This document shows positions 28,712 through 37,121 of a stretch of 64,000 nt of DNA, one piece after another. Both the position numbers and the translations under genes were made by a program. The stretch is from Corynebacterium doosanense CAU 212 = DSM 45436. Lineage in GTDB: Bacteria; Actinomycetota; Actinomycetes; Mycobacteriales; Mycobacteriaceae. The stretch spans positions 2,480,001-2,544,000 of the forward strand of contig NZ_CP006764.1 of assembly GCF_000767055.1 (NCBI RefSeq), in the 5' to 3' direction. How positions within the stretch are numbered: the stretch's first letter is position 1; each line of letters opens with the position of its first letter. The notes under the pieces are model-generated. The model did not search any database and was not told where the DNA came from. It worked only from the letters and a program-made list of their open reading frames with translations.

Positions 28712-29395
28712 ATGAGCGACATTCACGAATCCGCCCACCACTACAACGCCGGCGCGCTCCCCGGGCCGGACGGCCTCCTACTGGTGTGGGACGCCCCCAA
28801 CCTGGACATGGGCCTCGGCGCGATCCTCGGCGGTCGGCCCACCGCGGCGTACCGGCCGCGTTTCGACGCCATCGGCCGCTGGCTCATCGAGCGCGCCGCG
28901 GTCCTCTCCGCGACCACCGGGCAGGTCATCGAACCCGAGGCGACGGTCTTCACCAACGTCGCCCCGGGCGGCGCCGACGTGGTCCGCCCCTGGGTCGAGG
29001 CGCTGCGCAACGTGGGTTTCGCCGTCTTCGCCAAGCCGAAGATCGACGAGGATTCGGATGTCGACCCGGACATGCTCGCCCACATCCGCAGGCGTCGCGA
29101 CGAGGGCACGCTGCGTGGCCTCGTCGTCGCCTCGGCCGACGGGCAGAACTTCTCCGCCACCATTGCCGAGCTCATCGCCGAGGGCCTGCCCGTCACGGTC
29201 ATCGGATTTCACGAGCACGCGGCCTGGGCCGTCACGGACGAGAACATCTCCTTCGTGGACCTGGAGGACATCCCCGGTGTCTTCCGCGAGCCCCTGCCGC
29301 GTGTCAACCTCGACCAGCTGCCCGACGAGGGTGCCTGGCTCCAGCCCTTCCGCCCGCTCACCTCTCTGCTCAAGAGCAGAAACAACGATCAGTAG
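28712..29395 (+). CDS. NYN-domain (PIN-like) protein
   Basis: 227-aa cytosolic protein. LLLVWDAPNLDMGLGAILGG near residue 25 has the Asp of NYN/PIN-like nuclease folds. Conserved acidic positions continue in KPKIDEDSDVDPDML and LVVASADGQNFSATIAEL. The fold usually means an RNase, but the activity here is unproven. It stands immediately before cmpL1 (15 bp), and an orthologue occupies the same place beside mycobacterial mmpL3, which suggests a conserved accessory link to the transporter or simple operon conservation. Confidence 0.85.
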   Translation: MSDIHESAHHYNAGALPGPDGLLLVWDAPNLDMGLGAILGGRPTAAYRPRFDAIGRWLIERAAVLSATTGQVIEPEATVFTNVAPGGADVVRPWVEALRNVGFAVFAKPKIDEDSDVDPDMLAHIRRRRDEGTLRGLVVASADGQNFSATIAELIAEGLPVTVIGFHEHAAWAVTDENISFVDLEDIPGVFREPLPRVNLDQLPDEGAWLQPFRPLTSLLKSRNNDQ

Positions 29396-29410
29396 GAGTA
29401 CCCGCGCACC

Positions 29411-31717
29411 ATGTTTCTCAAGTGGGGATACTTCACGTACCGCTTCCGCAGGATCGTCCCGCTCGTCCTGGTCGGCCTCATCCTGCTGCTCTTCCTCGCC
29501 TTCGGCACCCGCCTGGGTGACCGGCTGAGCCAGGAGGGCTGGGAGGACCCGAACGCCTCCTCGACCACCGCCGCCGCCGTGGAGCAGGAGGTGTTCGGAC
29601 GCGACAACTCCGGAGACGTCATCCTGCTCTTCGAGAGCCCCGAGGGCATCGCCGGCGAGCCTTACTTCCAGGCGTCCTACGACCACCTGCAGGCGCTGCA
29701 GGCGGAGCACCCGGATGAGATCGCCGAGGTGACCAGCTACTTCGACACCCGCAGTCCGCAGATGATCACCGAGGACGGCACCACCGCGTTCGCCGCCATC
29801 GGCCTCGCCGGCGACGGCGAGCAGACGCTGCGCGACTTCCGCGCCGTCGAGGACGCCCTCGTCCCCGACGACCTGCCCGAGGGCATGACCGTCGAGGTCG
29901 CCGGAGCCACCGCGGTCGCCGACGCCCTCGACGCCGGAATGGCGGAGGACATCTCCCGCGCGGAGGTTCTCGGACTGCCCTTCGTGGCCATCCTGCTGCT
30001 CATCGTCTTCGGCTCGGTCGTCGCGGCGGCGATGCCGCTGATCGTGGGCATCCTCTCCATCCTCGGCGCGCTGGGCATCCTCTCCATCTTCGCCGGCTTC
30101 CTCCAGGTCAACGTCTTCTCCCAGGCGATCGTCACCCTTCTCGGGCTCGGCCTGGCCATCGACTACGGCCTGTTCATGGTCTCGCGGTTCCGCGAGGAGA
30201 TGGACAAGGGCCAGCCCATCGACCGGGCCGTGGCCGTCACCACCGCCACCGCAGGCAAGACCGTGGTCTTCTCCGCCCTCATGGTGGTGGTGGCCCTGGC
30301 CGGCCTGCTGCTCTTCCCCCAGGCCTTCCTCAAGTCCGTGTCCTACGGCGCCATCGCGGCCGTGTCGCTGGCCGCGCTCCTGTCCGTGACGGTGCTGCCG
30401 GCGCTCTTCGGCATGCTGGGGCGAAACATCGACAAGTTCTCCGTCCGCCGCACGAGCCGCCGCGGACGGCGCATCGAGGAGACGCTCTGGTACCGGATTC
30501 CCGCGTGGTCGATCCGCAACGCCCGGAAGGTCACCGTCCTGGCCGGCGGCGCGCTGCTGCTGCTCATGCTGCCTATCGGTGGCATCGCCTTCGGCGGGAT
30601 CAACGAGTCCTACCTCCCGCCGACGCAGGAGACCCGCGTCGCCCAGGACGAGTTCAACGAGAAGTTCCCGCAGTTCCGCACCGAGCCGGTGAAGCTGGTC
30701 GTGCAGAACGCGGACAACACCCAGCTCGTCGACGTGGTCGTGCAGACCCGCTCCATCCAGGGCCTCACCGCGCCGATGTCCGCGGGTCAGACCGTCGACG
30801 GCACGACCGTCCTCTCCGCCGGCATCGCCGACCGCGGGGACAACGCCGACGTGATCGAGCAGCTGCGTGCCATCGAGGCACCGGAGGGGGTAGAGCTCAA
30901 CATTGGCGGCACCCCGGCCATGGAGGTGGAGTCGCTGGAGGCGCTCTTCCACATGCTGCCGTGGATGCTGCTCTACCTCGTGGCCACCACCTTCATCCTC
31001 ATGATCCTCGTCTTCGGCTCGGTCATCATCCCGGCCAAGGCCACCATCATGACGGCGCTCGGACTCGGTGCGACGCTGGGAATCCTCACCCTCATGTTCG
31101 TCGCGGGTGTCGGCTCCGGCCTACTCAACTTCACGCCCGGCCCGCTCATGAGCCCCATCGTGGTGCTCATCGTGGCCATCATCTTCGGCCTGTCCACGGA
31201 CTACGAGGTCTTCCTCGTCTCCCGTATGGTCGAGGCCCGGGACCGGGGCGAGAGCACCGACCGCGCCATCAAACTCGGCACCGCCCGCACCGGCACCATC
31301 ATCACCGCCGCGGCGCTCATCATGATCGTCGTCGCGGCGGCCTTCGCGCTCTCCGACATTGTCATGATGAAGTACATCGCCTTCGGCATGATCTTCGCCC
31401 TGGCCATCGACGCCACCGTGATCCGCATGCTGCTCGTCCCCGCGGTCATGCACCTGCTGCGCGAGGACAACTGGTGGGCCCCGGCACCCATCCGCCGCCT
31501 CTACGAACGCATCGGTGGTCACGCCGCCGAGCCCAGCTTCGACGATGAGGTGGAAACGGCCGTCGAGAAGCGTGACGACGACGGCGAGGTTGTCGATCTC
31601 GACTCCGTGTCCGTCGCCCCCGACACCCAGGCCGCGCGCGGCGGCAAGACCGCTGGCCAGGACACCGAACTGATCCCCTTCACGGAGCTGATGAAGCGAC
31701 TGAACGAGGACCGCTGA
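29411..31717 (+). CDS. cmpL1: MmpL3/CmpL1-type trehalose mycolate exporter
   Basis: 768-aa RND-superfamily transporter with about twelve membrane segments in two halves. The proton-relay Asp-Tyr pairs are visible in GLGLAIDYGLFMVSRFREEM (about residue 250) and FGLSTDYEVFLVSRMVEARD (about residue 595). Two periplasmic loops (about residues 40-190 and 400-510) and a charged cytosolic tail are present. It flips or exports trehalose monocorynomycolate using the proton gradient. The neighbourhood trmB-NYN-mmpL-flippase-like matches mycobacterial mmpL3. The stop overlaps the ATG of the next gene. Confidence 0.92.
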   Translation: MFLKWGYFTYRFRRIVPLVLVGLILLLFLAFGTRLGDRLSQEGWEDPNASSTTAAAVEQEVFGRDNSGDVILLFESPEGIAGEPYFQASYDHLQALQAEHPDEIAEVTSYFDTRSPQMITEDGTTAFAAIGLAGDGEQTLRDFRAVEDALVPDDLPEGMTVEVAGATAVADALDAGMAEDISRAEVLGLPFVAILLLIVFGSVVAAAMPLIVGILSILGALGILSIFAGFLQVNVFSQAIVTLLGLGLAIDYGLFMVSRFREEMDKGQPIDRAVAVTTATAGKTVVFSALMVVVALAGLLLFPQAFLKSVSYGAIAAVSLAALLSVTVLPALFGMLGRNIDKFSVRRTSRRGRRIEETLWYRIPAWSIRNARKVTVLAGGALLLLMLPIGGIAFGGINESYLPPTQETRVAQDEFNEKFPQFRTEPVKLVVQNADNTQLVDVVVQTRSIQGLTAPMSAGQTVDGTTVLSAGIADRGDNADVIEQLRAIEAPEGVELNIGGTPAMEVESLEALFHMLPWMLLYLVATTFILMILVFGSVIIPAKATIMTALGLGATLGILTLMFVAGVGSGLLNFTPGPLMSPIVVLIVAIIFGLSTDYEVFLVSRMVEARDRGESTDRAIKLGTARTGTIITAAALIMIVVAAAFALSDIVMMKYIAFGMIFALAIDATVIRMLLVPAVMHLLREDNWWAPAPIRRLYERIGGHAAEPSFDDEVETAVEKRDDDGEVVDLDSVSVAPDTQAARGGKTAGQDTELIPFTELMKRLNEDR

Positions 31718-32742
31718 TGCGCCAGCGGAACCTGCTCCGCTGGCTGGCACCCCTGCTGATTCTCGTGGTGCTCGCCTTTTTCTTCCGTGACCAGCTGGAC
31801 TTCATCGGCCAGGCGGTGCGTGAGCTACGCGACGCCCGCCCCGGCCCCATCGCCGTCGCGCTCGTCGCGTCCCTGGGTTCGCTGGTGGCCATGGGCGCGG
31901 TCATGCGCCTGCTGCTCGCGGCCGGAGGGGTCCGGGTGCCGCTTCCCGAGACCACGGGCATCACCCTCGCCTCCAACGCCTGGTCCACCACCATGCCCGG
32001 CGGCCCGGCCTTCTCCGCCGTCCTGACGTTCCAGGTGCAGCGCCGCTGGGGTGCCTCCATCGCGCTGAGCGGGTGGTTCGTGGTGATCTCCTCGGCGATC
32101 TCCACCATGTGGCTCATGCTCATCGGGGTGGGTGCGGTGCTGCTGGGGGCGGACATCGGGATCTGGTCGCTGATCGGCTCCCTCGTGGCCACCGCGCTGG
32201 TCATCGGCGCCGTGTACTGGCTGAGCGGGCACCCCCGCACGCTAGAATCCTGGGCCGGGCGGGTGCTGCCCACGGTCAACCGGGCCCTGCGACGCGAACC
32301 CGACCGCGGCCGCGACGCACTGCGCGCCCAGTTCGAGCACTTCAGCGCCGTGCGACTGACCCCGGCGGGGTTCGCCACGGTGTCGCTGTATTCCCTGCTC
32401 AACCGGCTTCTCGACGCCCTGGTCCTGTGGCTGTCGGTCTGGGCCGTCACGGGCGACCTGCCGCTGCTGGAACCGGCCCACAATCAGACCACACTCATGG
32501 GCGTGCTGCTCGCCTACATCACGGCGAAACTGGCCGGGTCGGCGCAGGTCACCCCGGCCGGCCTGGGAACGGTGGAGGCGGCGATCATCGCCACGCTGAC
32601 CGCCACGGGAATGACGGCGGTGGACGCCACGGGGGCCGCGATCGTCTACCGGGCCCTGTCCTTCGTGGCGGTGACCGCGCTGGGGTGGATCGTCTACTTC
32701 GCCCGGTACGCGGGCCACGGGTTTTCCGGGCCGGAGAAGTAG
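31717..32742 (+). CDS. Flippase-like LPG-synthase TM-domain protein
   Basis: 341-aa membrane protein with about eight hydrophobic segments and an N-terminal LLRWLAPLLILVVLAFFFR anchor. The pattern TGITLASNAWSTTMPGGPAF and the C-terminal AGSAQVTPAGLGTVEAAIIA are typical of the lysylphosphatidylglycerol synthase transmembrane/YbhN family. No aminoacyl-transfer domain is attached, so it is likely a transporter or flippase-type partner. Its ATG shares a base with the cmpL1 stop, indicating coupled expression with the mycolate exporter. Confidence 0.87.
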   Translation: MRQRNLLRWLAPLLILVVLAFFFRDQLDFIGQAVRELRDARPGPIAVALVASLGSLVAMGAVMRLLLAAGGVRVPLPETTGITLASNAWSTTMPGGPAFSAVLTFQVQRRWGASIALSGWFVVISSAISTMWLMLIGVGAVLLGADIGIWSLIGSLVATALVIGAVYWLSGHPRTLESWAGRVLPTVNRALRREPDRGRDALRAQFEHFSAVRLTPAGFATVSLYSLLNRLLDALVLWLSVWAVTGDLPLLEPAHNQTTLMGVLLAYITAKLAGSAQVTPAGLGTVEAAIIATLTATGMTAVDATGAAIVYRALSFVAVTALGWIVYFARYAGHGFSGPEK

Positions 32743-32974
32743 CCGCCTGCCGGCCCCGTTACGCCGCGGCCAGGAAGAGGATCCCTTCGTATCCGTCTTC
32801 CCCGGGGTGGTGTCCCCTGCCGTGAAGCGCTGATAGCGCCCCCCTTCGACGGAGGAACACACAGCTTTCGCCCATGTTCTCAGGACTAAGTCAGGGGTGA
32901 TGTTTGGCCCGGACCTCCCCGGCCGCCACGATCCGCCTCCCCTGGCGGCCACCGACCCCAGGTTCAGGTGAACC

Positions 32975-34297
32975 ATGAGAACATCACTGCTCCGCCGCAC
33001 CGGACACCTCCGGATCGCTGCCACCGCACTCGCATCCCTGACCGCCCTCACCCTCGGCGCGGGCATGCTCGCGGCACCCGCCACGGCGGCCTCAGCCGCC
33101 ATCCCGCCGATACCCCAGGGTTACCCCATCGCCAACCTCTACGCCCCCTGCACCAACGCCTCCGCACAGGCAGAGGGGTACCCGGACTGGCATTACGGTG
33201 AAACCGGCCGCCGCTAACTCAGCGACGGCACGATCCAGTTCACCAACAGCACCGACCAGGCCGTGCCCTACACCGCCACGGTGGAGACGGGCACGAACCA
33301 CAAAATCAGCGCCAACTCCGCGGCGGAGCTGCCCTCGAACTGGAACACCACCGCGAAGAGCGACATCGGCGCGCTGGCCTCCAACGGCTGGATCGATGGC
33401 GAGACCTTCGGCCCCATCACCCTCAATCCCGGCGAATCCTTCCGGGTCGAATATGGGGTCCTGGAGAAGGATTTCATCTCCATGTTCATGACCTGCGACA
33501 ACGGCCACCTCCGCAACGCGGAAAGCGCCAGCGTCATCCGCGGCACGGTCCCCGCCGAGCGCTACGCCTTCGCCTATGTCATCCGCGCCGACGACAGCGT
33601 CGCCGACCAGGCTCTGGAGATCCCCTCCCGCGCTCAGGGCGCCAACAGCAAGCCCATCGACGGCACCTACACCAGCGTCAGCGGGCCCAGCCTCGAGCAG
33701 GTCGCCGACCCCGCCCGCGACCGGGTGGCCCCGCCGAACGAACCGCTGCGCCGCGATCCTTCCTGGCCGAAGCAGGGCCAGACATGCCGCCAGGGGGACA
33801 ACCGTTGGTACCCGCTGGACGTCAACTCTGTCACCCCGGCCTTCCGCAAGCCCGGTTACTCGCAGGACTTCCTCAACTGGTCCAAGACCGACTACCAGTT
33901 CAACCCGGTCACGGACTTCGTCGTCGGCGCCGAGTTCAACGGCTACCTCAACTGGTTCGACCGCGACGGCCGTCTTCCCGAAGGCTGGCTCAACTCGGTG
34001 GGCACCGTGCAGCGCACCTACATGCCCGTGGGCACGCCGCTGAAGTCTGTGTCGCTGGCCCCCGGTGAGCGCGTGCGCGTCGAGTACGGCACGACCATGA
34101 CGCGGGTGAACTACCGCGAGCTCCACTGCGGCAAGGACAAGACCTACAGCCTCGTCTCCAACTATCCCCAGGCCACCGCGCCCAGCGGCTTCTGGGCGGA
34201 GGCGGTGGTGACTTCGCCGAACGGCAGCACCCGTCGCGTGGACGTCACCCCCGACGACTACGCCAACCTCCCCGTCCCCACCCAGTCCAACATCTGA
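32975..34297 (+). pseudogene. Secreted protein gene interrupted by in-frame TAA
   Basis: One 441-codon reading frame with a single TAA at 33215-33217. Codons 1-80 encode a signal peptide (hydrophobic core ALASLTALTLGAGMLAAPA, cut near ATA-AS) and the start of the mature protein. After the stop the same frame continues (LSDGTIQFTNSTDQAVPYTA) for 360 codons to 34297 with no further break. The downstream part contains two copies of a beta-rich module (NPGESFRVEYG...MTCDNG and APGERVRVEYG...LHCGKD) also seen in the next two genes. TAC to TAA is the simplest explanation; readthrough or a base-call error are alternatives. A GTG at 33263 has only a weak ribosome site. Confidence 0.8.
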
Positions 34298-34318
34298 CAC
34301 CCCGAAGGAATCCCCACC

Positions 34319-34906
34319 ATGTCTCTCCGCGCCACCGCCCTCAAGTCCACCGCCCTCTCCTTGGCCGCCGCCTTCAGCCTGGCCGCCTTCTCCGCCCCCA
34401 CCGCCGAAGCACTCCCCCCGCGCGACATGGGCACCGCCAACCCGACCACCATCGGCGCCCGCTGCACCAACCCCGGCGACCGCGGCCAGACCATCAAGAT
34501 CGTGCGCACCTACTTCGACGGTTCCGCGGGCACCTGGACCATCTCCAACTACAACGACACCCCGCTCCCGGTCACCCGTTCCATCAAGGAGACCAAGACC
34601 AAGACCTGGAACGTCTCCGCAGGTGTCTCCTTCCCCCTCCTGCAGCTGATCCAGTTCACCTTCTCCACCAGCTACACGGACTCCCAGTCGTACGAGGTCG
34701 GCGAGCTCGTCGGCCCGTACAACGTCGCCCCGGGCAAGAGCGCCGTCATGCGCGCCGGCTGGGTCGTCTCCGACTTCGAGGGCCAGAACACGGTCTGCGG
34801 CGCGAACCACACCTGGCAGGCCAACGGCGGCAACTTCACCGCCACCCTGCCGAAGGAGCGCCACGTGGAGATCAGCACCCGGGACAACGAGCAGTGGGGC
34901 GCGTAG
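34319..34906 (+). CDS. Secreted beta-rich protein, module paralogue
   Basis: 195-aa exported protein with signal peptide (core LSLAAAFSLAAFSA, cleavage near AEA-LP). The mature part has an early Cys (GARCTNPGD), a Ser/Thr-rich segment (KETKTKTWNVSAGVSFPLLQ then FTFSTSYTDSQSY), VGPYNVAPGKSAVMRAGW and NTVCGANHTWQA. The alternating Ser/Thr hairpin followed by a PG-turn resembles aerolysin/ETX-type beta-pore proteins, an inference from pattern only. AAGGA lies 7 nt before the ATG. It overlaps the next gene by 13 bp. Confidence 0.82.
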   Translation: MSLRATALKSTALSLAAAFSLAAFSAPTAEALPPRDMGTANPTTIGARCTNPGDRGQTIKIVRTYFDGSAGTWTISNYNDTPLPVTRSIKETKTKTWNVSAGVSFPLLQLIQFTFSTSYTDSQSYEVGELVGPYNVAPGKSAVMRAGWVVSDFEGQNTVCGANHTWQANGGNFTATLPKERHVEISTRDNEQWGA

Positions 34907-35502
34907 CGCGGGCCAGGTTCGCCGGCGTTCTCCTCGCCGCTCTGGTTGCGGTGGGAACACCCGTGCCCGTGCCCGCGTCCGCGGCTCCCGGGTCCTTCGC
35001 CGGCGACTTTGAGCTGCCCCAGCGCTGGAACGACGACTACAAACCCGAGACCCGCTGTGGCACGCCCGGCAAGACCGGCACGTATGTCACCGCTTCTCGA
35101 CGCTGGTTCAAACAGACCGATGCAGCCAGCGTGGCCAACCTGAACAGCGAGTCGATCCCCGTCACCCAGACCGTGAAGACCACCCGTACCCAGACCACGG
35201 AGACCTCCGCCAAGGCCAAGGGCGAGGGTGAACTGGCCAAGTACCTCACCAGCGCCTACGGATTCTCCTACGTCTATCAGGTCCACTGGTCCCTGAACCA
35301 GGTGGTCGGCCCGTACCAGCTTCCCCCGCACCGCGAGGGCCGCCTGGTCTGGGGTTTCACCATGCTCGACACCGACAACCAGGACGTGCGTTGCGGGGCA
35401 GATCAACTCTGGCACGCCACGGGCAAGCCCTACTACGCCTCGTCACCCGAGGCCCGGTACTCGGAGCTCCGACTGGATCCGGCGACCGACTACGGGTTCT
35501 GA
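34894..35502 (+). CDS. Secreted beta-rich protein, second paralogue
   Basis: 202-aa exported protein with signal peptide (FAGVLLAALVAVGTPVPVPA, cleavage near SAA-PG). It parallels the preceding protein: early Cys (TRCGTPGK), SIPVTQTVKTTRTQTTETSA, FSYVYQVHWSLNQ, VVGPYQLPPHREGRLVWG and DVRCGADQLWHATG line up with its segments in order. The GTG start at 34894 lies inside the upstream gene, so translation is coupled. I do not recognise a named family. It ends 13 bp before the palindrome array. Confidence 0.82.
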   Translation: MGRVARARFAGVLLAALVAVGTPVPVPASAAPGSFAGDFELPQRWNDDYKPETRCGTPGKTGTYVTASRRWFKQTDAASVANLNSESIPVTQTVKTTRTQTTETSAKAKGEGELAKYLTSAYGFSYVYQVHWSLNQVVGPYQLPPHREGRLVWGFTMLDTDNQDVRCGADQLWHATGKPYYASSPEARYSELRLDPATDYGF

Positions 35503-35515
35503 TCCCCGGCGCGGG

Positions 35516-35969
35516 AGTATGCGGCCGCATACTGCCGAAGCAACGACTGCGCACGTGCGCGCTATTTTCGGCAGCGGGGCAACGTTGGAGGGATTTCCGA
35601 CTATGCCGTGGCATAGTGCGGCGGCGTTGCAGGGACTGCGCACGTGCGCACTTTCCCGACAGCAACAAGCACTGCAACAGCCAGCGCCAACTATGCCGCG
35701 GCATAGTCAGGCCCCGACGCAGGGACTGCGCACGTGCGCACAATGTGAAGTAGGGCCCTGCGCGGACAGGCCTCGAGTATGCGGCCGCATACTCCCGCGC
35801 CACAGCCAGGACTGCGCAAGTGCGCACTTTCCCGACAGCAATTGGCCCTGCATCAGCCAGCGCCAACTATGCCGTGGCATAGTGCGGCGCTGACACCCGG
35901 ACTGCGCACGTGCGCAGTCTTTGAAGTATGGCCCTGTGCGGCCAGGCATCGAGTATGCGGCTGCATACT
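35516..35969. repeat. Array of eleven short palindromes in three classes
   Basis: Class A, AGTATGCGGCCGCATACT: 35516-35533, 35776-35793, 35952-35969 (one mismatch). Class B, core TGCGCACGTGCGCA: 35549-35560 (12 bp), 35637-35650, 35727-35740, 35813-35826 (centre changed), 35901-35918 (full 18 bp). Class C, ACTATGCCGYGGCATAGT: 35600-35617, 35690-35707, 35866-35883. The order is A-B-C-B-C-B-A-B-C-B-A with 31-53 bp between starts. The segments 35637-35812 and 35813-35988 are diverged tandem copies of about 176 bp with conserved spacers such as CTTTCCCGACAGCAA. No gene is convincing here. Confidence 0.92.
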
Positions 35970-35995
35970 CCCCGCCCCGCGTTAGACTCTCCCCC

Positions 35996-36379
35996 GTGAA
36001 CAGAACCACAGCCTTTTTCATGGACGCTCTCGCCATTGCATTGTTTGCGCTTCTCGCGCGCATGGCCCACCAGTCCGAAGAGATGCCCTTCACGTTTGCA
36101 GGGTGGCTGTCCACCCTGTGGCCGTTCCTCCTCGGCGTGGTTCTCGCCTGGGTGGTCATCGCCGCGCTGAAGTGGGACGGCGTCCGCATCGTGCCCGCCG
36201 GCCTCAGCGCGTGGATCATCACGGCCGTGACCGGGCTGGCCATCTGGGGCCTGAACAACGGCTCGGTCCCCCACTGGTCCTTCATCATCGTCGCGTCAGT
36301 GATGTCGGGCCTGCTCATGCTGGGTTGGCGGGCCGGCGCCATCCCGATCCAACGCCGCCGAGCCCGGGCAGCACGCTAG
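35996..36379 (+). CDS. DUF3054 membrane protein
   Basis: 127-aa protein with four hydrophobic segments, beginning VNRTTAFFMDALAIALFALL. The motif GWLSTLWPFLLGVVLAWV and the repeated W-x-I segments match DUF3054. The GTG at 35996 is chosen because upstream in-frame sequence would run back into the palindrome array. No function is established. The stop is followed at once by the ATG of the DUF456 gene. Confidence 0.85.
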   Translation: MNRTTAFFMDALAIALFALLARMAHQSEEMPFTFAGWLSTLWPFLLGVVLAWVVIAALKWDGVRIVPAGLSAWIITAVTGLAIWGLNNGSVPHWSFIIVASVMSGLLMLGWRAGAIPIQRRRARAAR

Positions 36380-36883
36380 ATGGATCCCCTGACGCTCGAC
36401 ATCGTCGCCACCGTGGTGGCGGCGGTCCTGCTCACCGTCGCCGTCGCGGGCACGGTCTACCCGGTCCTGCCGGGCTCGATCCTGGCCATCATCACGCTGG
36501 TGGGGTGGGCGTGGACCCTGGGTACACCCTGGGCGTGGGGAGCCGCCGGCGTGGGCATCGTCCTCGCCGCCGTCGGCATGGCCGCCTCGTTTGTCCTCAC
36601 CGGCAGGACCATGAAGCGGGAGAAGATCCCCGGCCTACCCGTCACCGTGGGTGTCGTGGCCGGCATCGTGGGCATGTTCCTGCTCCCGGGCTTCGGGCTG
36701 TTCGTCGGTTTCGCCCTGGGCCTGTTCACCGCGGAGCTGGTGCGCCAGCGGGACGTCTCCAAGGCGACGCACTCGTCGTTGGCGGCCATCAAGTCCCTCG
36801 GCCTGGGCATGCTCATCGAGTTCTTCTGCGCTGCGCTCGCCGCCTCGGTCTTTGCCGTCGGCGCCTTCGCCCATTTCGCCTGA
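36380..36883 (+). CDS. DUF456 membrane protein
   Basis: 167-aa membrane protein with four to five hydrophobic segments. VYPVLPGSILAIITLVGWAW and VGVVAGIVGMFLLPGFGLFVG with the Gly-rich helix are typical of DUF456. It directly abuts the DUF3054 gene, so both form a small operon ended by the hairpin at 36894. Function unknown. Confidence 0.87.
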   Translation: MDPLTLDIVATVVAAVLLTVAVAGTVYPVLPGSILAIITLVGWAWTLGTPWAWGAAGVGIVLAAVGMAASFVLTGRTMKREKIPGLPVTVGVVAGIVGMFLLPGFGLFVGFALGLFTAELVRQRDVSKATHSSLAAIKSLGLGMLIEFFCAALAASVFAVGAFAHFA

Positions 36884-36890
36884 GGACGTG

Positions 36891-36928
36891 AAAAAGCGGC
36901 CGTCGACAGTAATCGTCGGCGGCCGCTT
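36891..36928. terminator. Bidirectional terminator
   Basis: Stem AAGCGGCCG-t-CGAC (36894-36907) with GTCG-g-CGGCCGCTT (36915-36928), loop AGTAATC. On the minus strand it is followed by five Ts (36895-36891), a canonical Rho-independent end 10 nt after the 29-codon gene. It can also end the DUF456 transcript. Confidence 0.88.
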
Positions 36929-36938
36929 CCCGGTCAAC

Positions 36939-37028
36939 CTAGAGCCCGATCATGTAGCCGATCTGGTTGCCGATCATGACGATCCAGTTGATGAGCTCGA
37001 AGGTGATGTCCAAAACGGAGCTGAGCAT
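36939..37028 (-). CDS. 29-aa amphipathic peptide, porin-like candidate
   Basis: Open frame of 29 codons. The peptide starts MLSSVLDITFELINW and ends IGNQIGYMIGL. Polar residues at 3/4, 7, 11, 14, 21/22 and 25 are spaced 3-4 apart with Ile/Leu/Val/Met/Phe/Trp elsewhere, a clear amphipathic alpha-helix without a signal peptide. The Shine-Dalgarno AGGAGAG lies 8 nt before the ATG, and a Rho-independent terminator starts 10 nt after the stop. Tiny signal-less helices of this sort (PorA, PorH) form alpha-helical outer-membrane channels in Corynebacterium and are O-mycoloylated on Ser; Ser3 or Ser4 could serve. Function is inference. A toxin-like peptide is an alternative. Confidence 0.7.
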   Translation of the reverse strand: MLSSVLDITFELINWIVMIGNQIGYMIGL

Positions 37029-37036
37029 GGGGTGCT

Positions 37037-37087
37037 CTCCTAGCGGTATAGTCCAGCCGGCGGTTTGCGGCTCTTACTCTGAGAATA
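37037..37087 (-). promoter_or_regulatory. Candidate promoter and RBS of the 29-aa peptide
   Basis: Reading the minus strand, TATTCT (37087-37082) is a good -10 hexamer, with TTAACA about 19 nt upstream as a weak -35. A second TATACC (37050-37045) lies close to the ribosome site AGGAG (37041-37037). Transcription could also read through from accD3, which ends 93 bp upstream with no obvious terminator. Confidence 0.4.
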
Positions 37088-37121
37088 TCTCGCCTTCGCC
37101 TCAGTTTGTTAACGATCCGGA

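Noticed and set aside
32975..33217. Stand-alone 80-aa secreted peptide
   Set aside because: The coding sequence continues in the same frame past the TAA with the module shared by the next genes, so a broken longer gene explains it better.
35391..35893. Short open frames across the palindrome array (for example 35391-35753 and 35519-35893)
   Set aside because: The predicted peptides are translations of the palindromes themselves, repeat the same Cys-Ala-His/Arg pattern, and have no ribosome sites.
35516..35969. CRISPR array
   Set aside because: Repeats are self-palindromic, of three kinds and interleaved, spacers are themselves partly repeated, and no cas genes are nearby.
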